The notes under the pieces were generated by a model. That model was not told the DNA's origin. It saw nothing but the letters and a program-made list of their open reading frames with translations, and made no database searches. Shown here piece by piece: positions 1 through 6,857 of a DNA stretch of 11,259 nt; position 1 is the stretch's first letter; each line of letters opens with the position of its first letter. Where the stretch lies: assembly GCA_016212845.1 (NCBI GenBank), contig JACRDR010000059.1, positions 1 through 11,259 on the forward strand. The letters are read 5' to 3'. Source of the DNA: Elusimicrobiota bacterium. GTDB taxonomy: Bacteria; Elusimicrobiota; Elusimicrobia; UBA1565; JACRDR01. A program made the position numbers and the translations under genes.

Positions 1-3000
1 ACCGGGAAGAACGAGGCCGCGGTGAGGAACGCGAGGATCGCGGTGTCCTTGCCGCCTGCCCTGGTTCGGCGCAGAAGGTTCGTGATCGAGTTCGCGGACT
101 CCGCGGCGAAGAACAGGCCGAGAAGCGGCGCGAGCCACGCCGTGTACACGAGCGGCAGAGCGGAGCCTCCGGTGAGTCCGGCGATAACCGTCACCATGCC
201 AAGCGGGCCGGCGTCCGGGAACCAAGCCTTGAGAACGATGAAGACCGGGGCGGCGATCCCGAGGACGGCCAGCGGTGACGCCAGCGCGGGAGCCGCGAGC
301 AGGACGCCCGCCGCCCATAGCGCCCCGAAGAACGCGACGGGCAGGAAAAAGGCCGGCAGTGAGCCGAGCAAGTTCGTGCCGGCGGGCGCGCCCGAGCCCG
401 GCAGGAAGTGCTGGGCGGCACTGCGGGCGGCGTGCTCCGCTCGCGAGATCGACTCGACGAGCTTGTCGCGCAGGGTCTTGGGCAGCTGGGCGATCGTTTC
501 GACCGCCGCGTGGCGCGGATAGACTTCCTTCACGTAGGCCATGCCCTCACCCACGCCTACGCCCATCACGTGCACGCGCTGCTTGTCGGCCGAGGGCAGA
601 ACGTCGGTTAAAGACGACGGGCCGTTGCCGCGTCCGTCGGTCACGACGAAGACGTAGCGCTCGTCGGCGTCCTCGCGCAAGATGCGCTCGACCGCGAGCT
701 TCACCGCGTCGGCGTCGTGCGTATTGCCGTTGCCCAGATGCTCTTGGAGCTCGGCGACGAGGCGGTCCTTGATCGCCGGCGTCAGCGGCTCGGAGAACTG
801 CTTATGGATGCGGGCCTTCTCGTTGAACCCGATGACCTCGACGTCGATCTGCAGCCGGGCCAGGGCGTCGACGAAGAGCACGACCGTCTGGATCGCCTCG
901 CGGCGGAAGGCGTCCATCGAGCCCGACTCGTCGACGAGCAGGGTGACCTTGTAGCGGCGCTTGGAAGCCGCGGTACGGCGCAGCATGACGTCGTTGCGGA
1001 CGCCGCCCTCGCCCTCGCGCTTCATCGCGCGCTTCATGTCGGGCCGCTTGCCGGTGCGGTAGTAGCCCACGTCGCGCGGCCGCGAGTTCTTGAGGAAGAT
1101 GTTCTCCAGATGCGTCACCATCGGGTTGGCGAGGTGCGCGACGGGCGCGTACGCGTTCTGGTAAGGCGTCGCCTGGCGCTCGAGGATCTGGCGGCGCTGA
1201 GTCTCGGCGATCTCCTCGATGGACAACGGAGCCGGAGCGGACTCGCCGGTCTTGCCCGCGCTCTCGGGCTCGTTCTTCTTGGCGGCCTTGTCCCGCGCGT
1301 CCTGGACGTCTTTTCCGGTCGGATTTTCCTTCACCTGCGGACGCATCGACTCGGCGGCCCGGCGTGCGTGGTTCTCGATTTCCCGGCGCGCCTCCCTCGA
1401 CTCCTTAGAGTCGGGGTCCGGCTCGCCCTCGTCGTCGCCGGGCTCCTGTTTGCCGTCCCTTTTTTCGTCGTTCTTGCCGTCCTTTCCCTTCTCGTCCTTC
1501 CTTTCGTCGCCAGGCTTCCCTTCGTTCTTCTTGTCGTCGTTCGACTTCTTCCCCTCCTTCGGCTGCGGCTTGGAGTTCGGGTCCGACATGCCGTTGCCTG
1601 GGCCGCCCTTTCCCTTGCCCTTTTTCCCGCCCTTCTTCATCTTCGAAAGCCTTTTCTGCGACTCCTGCACGAGCGGCTCATAGAGCGGAAGCAGCTTCTC
1701 GTCGATCTTTTTCAGCGCGGCGAGCGTGTAGGCGCCGGCCTCGGCCTTGGTCGGATCGGCATCCTCCGGATACATCTTGAAGATCTCCTGGAGGTCGGGC
1801 AGGGACTTGTCGAACGCGGCCTCGGCGCTTTTGTTCATGAACGTCGGCTTCGTCCCGTGGCGCCACCAGTAGTTCGCCGCCATTACGTACTCGATGTGCG
1901 GGAACTGCATGACCTTGGGGTCGAAGGCGGTCGCGCCGTCTCCCATGGTGGAGGCGTCCGGCGCCTCGGCGTCGGCCTCGTAGACGCGCCGCTCTCCGCG
2001 CGGCAGGTAGCGGTCGTAGAGCGCGTGCAGGTAGCGCTCCGCCCCGGGCAGGCGGTGGATGCCTCGCGAGTTGACGCGCGGGTCTTCCATGCCGTTCCAG
2101 AGAAAGTGCTTCACTGGGTCCTCGACGTACTTGCGCACCAGCGCCAGTCGGTCGTCGAGCACGGTCGTCTCGCGGTGGAGCGCCTCGTGGTCGATGACGC
2201 CGAGGAGCTCCTCCTCGGAGTGCGTCACGAGGTGCTCGACCGGATAGGTGGCGGTGTTCGTCTGCGGGAAGTAGGCCCAGAGATCGCCCGGCGCCCACTT
2301 GAGCGAGGAGTCGCGGCCGACCGAGCCGCCGACCATCCGCATCATCATCTCGACGCGGGCGATCTTCGCGCGCATCATCGGCTGATCCTCCGCCGCGATC
2401 TTGTGCGTCTTGAAGACTTCGTCTAAGGAAGGCGGGCCGGAAGTCGCGTCGTCGGAGTCTTCAGAGGACTTTTTTTTTACGCCGAAGAGGCGCTTGAGGG
2501 AGTCCATCGCCGAGGAGGGCGACCGGCCCGCCGCGCCCAGACCCGAGCCGGAGAGGAGGTGGAGGGCCGCCGCGACCTGCTGCGTGAGGAACAGGCCGGC
2601 GACGGCGGCGTAGGCGGTGCCGCCCTGCAGCCAGTGGCCCATGAGTTTCGTCAGGCGGCCGACCGAGTCGTCTTTGTCCACCCAGATCTCGGTATAGCGG
2701 CTGCGGGTCGCGGGAGAGAGCAGGATGCGGCCCGGATACCGGGGATCGGGCGGGTTCGCCGCCGCGACGATGAGCGGCCGGCCCTCGACGATGCGCTCGG
2801 GGAGGTAGAGCTTTCCGTCGTCGATGACGGTGTTGAGCCACTCGACTAAGGGATTTAAGTTGAACTCGTCGAGGAAGGCGCCGGAGCCCTCCTCCATCGC
2901 CGCCGGGAGCATGCCCTCCTGGTAGGCGTACTGGCCGCGCCGCTTGCCCGGCGCGTAGCCGCCGATGACTTCCTCGATCGCGGAGTCGGTGTCGAGGTTC

Positions 3001-5309
3001 TTGTAGCGGAGGTTCCGGTTCAGGCGGAAGAAGAGGTACTCGAGGTCCGAGGTCTTGCCGGCCGCCGAGTCGCCCATGACGAGGACCGGCTCGCCCATCG
3101 CCAGCGCCTTCGCGTACTCGTAGAGCCGGGCATAGACGCCGGGCTCGGCGAGGTAATCGGGGTTGGGCCGCGGCGTGAACGCGCCGCCCTTGCCCTTCGG
3201 CAACTCGACGTCGCCGATGCGGATGCGGTCGCCGAGGTCCTCGATCCGGTCCGGCCGCACGGTGACGTCGTTGGGCGAGCGGATGCCCGCGGCCGAAAGC
3301 TTGAGCGCCTGGTCGAGCAGAACGAACACGCCCGCGCGCTCGTTGGCGGCGCGCATCAAGCCGCCGTAGACCGAGTACGCCTCGCGGCCGAGCAGGAAGA
3401 GCTGGCGGTCCTTGTCCGGCGCGCGGCCGTCGCGGGTCTCCAGGTCGACGAAGCGGCGCCAGCGCCGGGAGACCTTCATGAGGTGGCGCAGGTTGATCTC
3501 GTAGCCGTCGCGCCACTGGTCGCCGATCACGCGGTCGCGGGACTGACGGCGGAGCTCCTTGTGGAAGTTCTCGACGAGCGCGATCGCCCAATTCGTGGGG
3601 ATGCCGTACTTCTTCTCGATGATCTCGGCCTGCTCGAAGGCCGGCAGGTCGCCGAAGTGCTTCACGCGCCAGCGGTTCTTGAGCGTCTGGGATAGGACCT
3701 CGCGGTTCGGGTCGGTCTCGGGGTTCATCGTCGCCCAGAGCATGAAGCGCCCGCCGGCCTTGGGCTCGAGCACCTGCGGCTCGCCCATCTTCTGGGTGAC
3801 CACCAGACGGCGGGTGCGCATGAAGTCGTTGAGGAATTCCTGCGACTCGGTCGGGGCCGCGTTGATCTCCTCGAAGGAGATCCAGATGTCGCGCTTGAGC
3901 GCGTAGGTGAGGAAGCCGTCCTGCCAGACGAGCGAGGCCGCGCCGTACTCGAGGCCATGGGCCAGCGTCTTGATCCGGCGCTCCGCGTCCCTGCCGCCCG
4001 CCTCGAGGTCCTTCTTGGCGGCGTCGGCGGAGGCCTCCATGCCGCCGGCGTAGACCTTCGCGCCCGACTCGACGAACTCCGACCAGTCGCCCGACTCCTC
4101 CGCGGCGCGGAGCTTCGCCCGGACGATGCGCTTGGCGTCTTCCAGATTCGTGATGCGCACGACCTTCGCCCGGTAGCCTCCGACGAGTTCGAAGGTGCCG
4201 ATGCCGGGGTGCATCGTGACCGCAAGATAAGGCACGCCGTTCTCGGCCGCGAGATACTTCGGGATCGCGCTCTTTTCGGTGGCGGGCGGGCCGAGGAGCA
4301 GGGCGTAGTCGCGCATCGCGAAGGCGCGCCACGCCGCCTCGACGCGGCGGAGCGTGGTCGGCGTCAGGACGAGGTTCGTCGACTCCTTCGAGGGCACGAG
4401 CCCCGAGAGCGGCACGCGGAACGGCGACTCCTCGTCGTCATCGAGGGTCTCTTTCGTCGGTTCCGCGAGCGCGAGCAGTTTTTTCGCCAGCGCGGCGTCC
4501 TTGCCGTGCTCGGGCCTGGCGAGCCGGAGCGAGCCGACCGCGGAGGCGAGCTCGCGGTCGAATGCCGTGCGCTCGGCGTCGAGCTCGAGCCGGTCGCCGT
4601 AGACGTAGGCGGCGCCCGCCCGGATAGCCTCCTTCACTCCGACCGACGGCGTGAAGAAGCGCAGGTAGCGCGCCCACGCGTAGTAGTCGCGGACGGTGAA
4701 CTGGTAGTCGGGCCAGAGCGCGGCGACCTTCGCGTGGAAGGACGCGGTGAACTGGGAGACCGCCTCGGCGTCCTCGGCCGACATCTTGAGATCGGAGGGA
4801 GCCTCAAGCAAGGCCGCGCCCTCGCCTTCCCGGCCTTCGACGTCGGAGGAAGCGGTCGGCTGAGCGCGGGAATTTTCGAAAATGGGCGCCGAAAACGTTC
4901 CGAGCTGGGACGCCATCGCGGCCTGGCTCATCGGGGAAGCGGCTTTGGCCGGGGAGTTTCCGCCCGCGGCGAGCGTTTCCGCGGCCGGCCCGCCGGCGGC
5001 GCCGGCGAGCCCGGAAGCCGAGACGATATTGCCGGCGGCGGGCGCGACGGTTCCCAAGGCCAGCGTCTTCGGGGCGGCGCGCAGCAGGACGGGCGAAACC
5101 TGGGTGGTGAGGGAGGGGTGGGTCAGGACGGCCGGAGCGGAAGGAGCGGCCGCCCCCCCGACGGCCGGCATGCCGGTGTTTCCGAGGACCGGAGTCCCCG
5201 CGGAGGTCCCATTGGAGCCGGCGGCGCGTCCGACCTGCGCCCAGCACTCGGGTCCGGGGATTCCCAGGAGCAACGCTCCGACCAGCGTGACGGCGACGGC
5301 TCGTTTCAT
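1..5309 (-). CDS. Giant exported or membrane protein: two midasin/MoxR-like AAA+ modules, HExxH region, VWA domain, membrane tail (partial)
   Basis: The frame is open from an ATG at 5309 to the left edge (at least 1769 residues; C-terminus missing). In order: signal-like MKRAVAVTLVGALLLG...CWAQ (1-25); Ala/Gly/Pro-rich linker (to about 150); AAA-lid-like FTVRDYYAWARYL (from 204); AAA module 1 with degenerate Walker A GPPATEKS (340-347), Walker B ISFEEIN (E480, E481) and sensor 1 ATMN (N529); AAA module 2 with intact Walker A GDSAAGKT (746-753), Walker B FLDEFN (D814, E815), sensor 1 AAAN (N852) and a midasin-like TRSRYTEIWV; HEALH (1041-1045) followed by GMEDPRV (E1075); Lys/Asp/Gly-rich linker (about 1222-1310); VWA MIDAS DESGS (D1460), T1530 and TDG (D1558); then at least four hydrophobic helices from about 1650. 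Families of this type couple ATP hydrolysis to remodelling of a client bound by the VWA domain. I read it as a single-chain CobS/CobT- or midasin-like remodeller; the client is unknown. No frameshift was found in the segments I translated along its length. Confidence 0.9.
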   Translation of the reverse strand, partial: MKRAVAVTLVGALLLGIPGPECWAQVGRAAGSNGTSAGTPVLGNTGMPAVGGAAAPSAPAVLTHPSLTTQVSPVLLRAAPKTLALGTVAPAAGNIVSASGLAGAAGGPAAETLAAGGNSPAKAASPMSQAAMASQLGTFSAPIFENSRAQPTASSDVEGREGEGAALLEAPSDLKMSAEDAEAVSQFTASFHAKVAALWPDYQFTVRDYYAWARYLRFFTPSVGVKEAIRAGAAYVYGDRLELDAERTAFDRELASAVGSLRLARPEHGKDAALAKKLLALAEPTKETLDDDEESPFRVPLSGLVPSKESTNLVLTPTTLRRVEAAWRAFAMRDYALLLGPPATEKSAIPKYLAAENGVPYLAVTMHPGIGTFELVGGYRAKVVRITNLEDAKRIVRAKLRAAEESGDWSEFVESGAKVYAGGMEASADAAKKDLEAGGRDAERRIKTLAHGLEYGAASLVWQDGFLTYALKRDIWISFEEINAAPTESQEFLNDFMRTRRLVVTQKMGEPQVLEPKAGGRFMLWATMNPETDPNREVLSQTLKNRWRVKHFGDLPAFEQAEIIEKKYGIPTNWAIALVENFHKELRRQSRDRVIGDQWRDGYEINLRHLMKVSRRWRRFVDLETRDGRAPDKDRQLFLLGREAYSVYGGLMRAANERAGVFVLLDQALKLSAAGIRSPNDVTVRPDRIEDLGDRIRIGDVELPKGKGGAFTPRPNPDYLAEPGVYARLYEYAKALAMGEPVLVMGDSAAGKTSDLEYLFFRLNRNLRYKNLDTDSAIEEVIGGYAPGKRRGQYAYQEGMLPAAMEEGSGAFLDEFNLNPLVEWLNTVIDDGKLYLPERIVEGRPLIVAAANPPDPRYPGRILLSPATRSRYTEIWVDKDDSVGRLTKLMGHWLQGGTAYAAVAGLFLTQQVAAALHLLSGSGLGAAGRSPSSAMDSLKRLFGVKKKSSEDSDDATSGPPSLDEVFKTHKIAAEDQPMMRAKIARVEMMMRMVGGSVGRDSSLKWAPGDLWAYFPQTNTATYPVEHLVTHSEEELLGVIDHEALHRETTVLDDRLALVRKYVEDPVKHFLWNGMEDPRVNSRGIHRLPGAERYLHALYDRYLPRGERRVYEADAEAPDASTMGDGATAFDPKVMQFPHIEYVMAANYWWRHGTKPTFMNKSAEAAFDKSLPDLQEIFKMYPEDADPTKAEAGAYTLAALKKIDEKLLPLYEPLVQESQKRLSKMKKGGKKGKGKGGPGNGMSDPNSKPQPKEGKKSNDDKKNEGKPGDERKDEKGKDGKNDEKRDGKQEPGDDEGEPDPDSKESREARREIENHARRAAESMRPQVKENPTGKDVQDARDKAAKKNEPESAGKTGESAPAPLSIEEIAETQRRQILERQATPYQNAYAPVAHLANPMVTHLENIFLKNSRPRDVGYYRTGKRPDMKRAMKREGEGGVRNDVMLRRTAASKRRYKVTLLVDESGSMDAFRREAIQTVVLFVDALARLQIDVEVIGFNEKARIHKQFSEPLTPAIKDRLVAELQEHLGNGNTHDADAVKLAVERILREDADERYVFVVTDGRGNGPSSLTDVLPSADKQRVHVMGVGVGEGMAYVKEVYPRHAAVETIAQLPKTLRDKLVESISRAEHAARSAAQHFLPGSGAPAGTNLLGSLPAFFLPVAFFGALWAAGVLLAAPALASPLAVLGIAAPVFIVLKAWFPDAGPLGMVTVIAGLTGGSALPLVYTAWLAPLLGLFFAAESANSITNLLRRTRAGGKDTAILAFLTAASFFP

Positions 5310-5409
5310 CTTCGCCGTCTACGGTAACAGGGGAAGCGCGGCAGCCCCTGGGCAGGATGGTCCCATAAGGGAAGCATTTGGACCTACTTCCGGGGGGAAC
5401 CTTCGGGTA
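5310..5409. other. Intergenic spacer between two minus-strand genes
   Basis: This 100-base gap lies between the stop of the small exported gene and the start of the giant gene, both on the minus strand. On the minus strand a weak TAnnnT match (TACCGT, 5326 to 5321) sits 11 nt before the giant gene's ATG, possibly its -10 box. An imperfect inverted repeat pairs GGTCC (5359-5363) with GGACC (5380-5384), with a nested TCCC/GGGA pair at 5361-5372; neither is followed by a T-run in either direction. No convincing terminator is present, so read-through from the upstream gene into the giant gene is possible. Confidence 0.4.
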
Positions 5410-6090
5410 CTACTTCGCGACTTGGCCGGCGGCGACCGCGTCGCCTTGCCCGCCGGGAGGCGGGCCTTTCGCGGGGGCGCCCCCGCCCAAACCGTCGGCC
5501 TTCGTGAACCCGCCCTTGCCCCCGCCGGCGTTGCCGAAGCCCTTCATGCCGCCGGGGGTCACGCCGGTGCCGCCGCCGCCGATGCCCTTCATGCCGCCGC
5601 CGCCCATCGGCTTGAGCTGGGCCTTCTTGCCGCCGGCGCCGCCGCCGATCGCGGCCGGGGGCGGTCCTCCGCCTTCCGGCGCGGGCGCGGCCGCGTGCTC
5701 GGCGGGAGCCTCCTCGGCGGGCTTCTCCTTCTTGGCCTTGGCGGTCTTGGGCGCGGTGTCGTCGAGAGGAGTGCCTTCCTCGCTGAAGCGGTAGTGGCGG
5801 GGGCCCTGATCCATCTTCATCCGGTACTTCGACTCCTCGAGGTCGTCGTCCGCGCTCTTCTTCTTCTTGCGCTTGCGGACCTTCACCTCGGGATCGTCGT
5901 CCTCGGAATCGATGCGGTACTTGGAGTCGGAGCCGGCCTTGAACTTGTAGTGGCCGCCCGGCTCCATGTTTTTGGACTTATAGCGGGAGTTGGCGTACTC
6001 GTCGCCGGATTTCTTCTTCTTGGCGGCGAGGGAGGGCCATGGAACGGCCAGCACCAGCGCGAGCGCCGCGACGGCGGCCCGGAGCTCCAT
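5410..6090 (-). CDS. Small exported basic protein with duplicated 16-residue motif and Gly-rich tail
   Basis: A 226-residue protein I do not recognise. The start at 6090 gives a clear signal peptide, MELRAAVAALALVLAVPWPS then LAA and a Lys-rich mature N-terminus. Residues 35-102 hold a repeat: SRYKSKNMEPGGHYKF (35-50) and SKYRMKMDQGPRHYRF (87-102) align without gaps, with an extra SKYR at 56-59. Between them are an acidic stretch (DSEDDDPE, 61-68) and a Lys/Arg cluster (70-78). From about residue 150 the chain is Gly/Pro/Lys-rich with GGMKGIGGGG and GGMKGFGNAGGG, so it is probably disordered. It is likely periplasmic or surface-located and could bind an anionic polymer; that is speculation. 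The frame stays open upstream of 6090 but there antisense-like Arg-rich sequence overlaps the heme-protein gene, and a TATACT box sits 6 nt before this ATG. Confidence 0.8.
   Translation of the reverse strand: MELRAAVAALALVLAVPWPSLAAKKKKSGDEYANSRYKSKNMEPGGHYKFKAGSDSKYRIDSEDDDPEVKVRKRKKKKSADDDLEESKYRMKMDQGPRHYRFSEEGTPLDDTAPKTAKAKKEKPAEEAPAEHAAAPAPEGGGPPPAAIGGGAGGKKAQLKPMGGGGMKGIGGGGTGVTPGGMKGFGNAGGGKGGFTKADGLGGGAPAKGPPPGGQGDAVAAGQVAK
5785..5832 (-). repeat. Copy 2 of 16-residue coding repeat
   Basis: Encodes SKYRMKMDQGPRHYRF, residues 87-102 of the small exported protein. It is diverged from copy 1 in its middle residues, so the duplication is old; the framing S-basic-Y-basic and HY-basic-F positions are conserved. 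Confidence 0.7.
5941..5988 (-). repeat. Copy 1 of 16-residue coding repeat (S-R/K-Y-K/R ... H-Y-K/R-F)
   Basis: Encodes SRYKSKNMEPGGHYKF, residues 35-50 of the small exported protein. It has the same length and spacing as copy 2 at 5785-5832: Ser, Tyr and the terminal His-Tyr-basic-Phe are kept while the middle differs. Confidence 0.7.
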
Positions 6091-6096
6091 ACGACG

Positions 6097-6102
6097 AGTA
6101 TA
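6097..6102 (-). promoter_or_regulatory. Putative -10 box TATACT, leaderless arrangement
   Basis: On the minus strand TATACT lies exactly 6 nt before the ATG at 6090, so transcription would start at or next to the start codon. The box sits immediately past the stop codon of the upstream heme-protein gene (6105), which suggests the small exported gene can be transcribed separately from that operon. The best -35 candidate (TGGCAA, about 17 nt upstream) is weak. No Shine-Dalgarno sequence fits in the gap. Confidence 0.5.
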
Positions 6103-6104
6103 GA

Positions 6105-6857
6105 CTAGGAAACCCGGCTTTGCCAGAGGGCTTTTCCGACGAAGAAAGGCCCCATATTCTGGATGAATTCCGAGGTCTGGCGGGTCTTCCGCATGGACTG
6201 AACGACGGACGAGAGCGGGTAGAGCTTCGAGCCGATCAACCCGATCACGAAGTCGTTGTCCTTGGCGTCCAAGCCGAAGGACGCCAGGCGGATGTCCGAG
6301 GCCAAGCCCGCGTCCCCGTAGGCGCGGCCGATGTTGCCGTGCTCCTTGAGGATCTGCATCTGCTCCTCGTGCGGGAGCTTGTTGAAGGCGCCCGTGCGGC
6401 GCAGCGGGTACCAGATCGCCCACGGGTTCTGCGGGTCGCAGACCACGCGCTGAGGCCGCTTGAGCAGCCAGTCCTCGAGGTCCGGCTCGTAGCCGAGAGC
6501 GTACGTCCGGCCGAGCATCGTCATCTCGGGGCGGAAGGAGAGCTTGTCGAAATTCGGGCCGGTCAGCACTTCGCGCAGGCGGCCGGCGAAGAGCGCGGGG
6601 TCTTCGTCGCACGCGAGCACGCCCACGCCGGAAGGGTCGTTGACGTCGGCGTAGAGCACGGCCGACAGACCGGCCTTCTCGAGCTCGGCGGCCAGAGGGC
6701 GCGCGTCCTTGCAGCCGGTGAAGACCGAGAGCTGCATGAAAAGACGGCGGTCCATCGACTGGCGCACGCCTTGACGCGTGCCGCCCTTTTCGGCGATATC
6801 GAGGACTTCTTTCTCAGCCGGCTTGGAGTGCGGGGCTGCGGCGTGGGCGTGTTCCAT
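6105..6857 (-). CDS. Chlorite-dismutase-family heme protein (Cld/HemQ-like)
   Basis: A 250-residue protein of the Cld superfamily, whose ferredoxin-like double domain binds heme through a His. The N-terminal half starts near DRRLFMQLSVFTG (36-48) and includes MLGRTYALGYEPDLEDW (114-130). The C-terminal half has WAIWYPLRRTGAFN (146-159), KEHGNIGRAYG (171-181; H173 is the likely proximal ligand), DIRLASFGLDAKDNDFV (188-204) and MGPFFVG (235-241). R190 could be the distal Arg but I cannot align it with certainty, so neither chlorite breakdown nor coproheme decarboxylation is assured. The start at 6857 has GAGG about 7 nt upstream; the later in-frame Met35 has none. There is no signal peptide, so it is cytoplasmic. 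It is the last gene of the operon and overlaps the diiron gene by 44 nt. Confidence 0.85.
   Translation of the reverse strand: MEHAHAAAPHSKPAEKEVLDIAEKGGTRQGVRQSMDRRLFMQLSVFTGCKDARPLAAELEKAGLSAVLYADVNDPSGVGVLACDEDPALFAGRLREVLTGPNFDKLSFRPEMTMLGRTYALGYEPDLEDWLLKRPQRVVCDPQNPWAIWYPLRRTGAFNKLPHEEQMQILKEHGNIGRAYGDAGLASDIRLASFGLDAKDNDFVIGLIGSKLYPLSSVVQSMRKTRQTSEFIQNMGPFFVGKALWQSRVS

Noticed and set aside
717..2426. Long open frame on the plus strand (569 codons), hydrophobic in places
   Set aside because: It is the exact antisense of the giant gene's codons. Its Leu/Val-rich part is simply the complement of the Lys/Glu/Asp-rich linker, and it shows no recognisable domain.
2470..2478. Nine-base T run as a possible frameshift site in the giant gene
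   Set aside because: The reading frame is coherent on both sides (VKKKSSE on the minus strand) without any shift, so nothing in the sequence calls for slippage.
2461..4332. Minus-strand open frame of 623 codons
   Set aside because: It is Arg/Pro/Gly-rich with no motifs and lies in a shifted frame within the giant gene, whose own frame carries intact AAA motifs over the same bases.
3957..5327. Plus-strand open frame of 456 codons
   Set aside because: It lies antisense to the AAA region and N-terminus of the giant gene; composition is Arg/Gly-rich as expected for antisense GC-rich DNA, with no domain.
5359..5384. Inverted repeat GGTCC...GGACC as a terminator or operator
   Set aside because: Only five paired bases around a 16-base loop, overlapping another short pairing, and no T-run follows; too weak to call.
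5378..5794. Plus-strand Pro-rich frame resembling a proline-rich surface protein
   Set aside because: It is the antisense reading of the Gly-rich tail of the small exported protein (GGC/GGG codons read as GCC/CCC).
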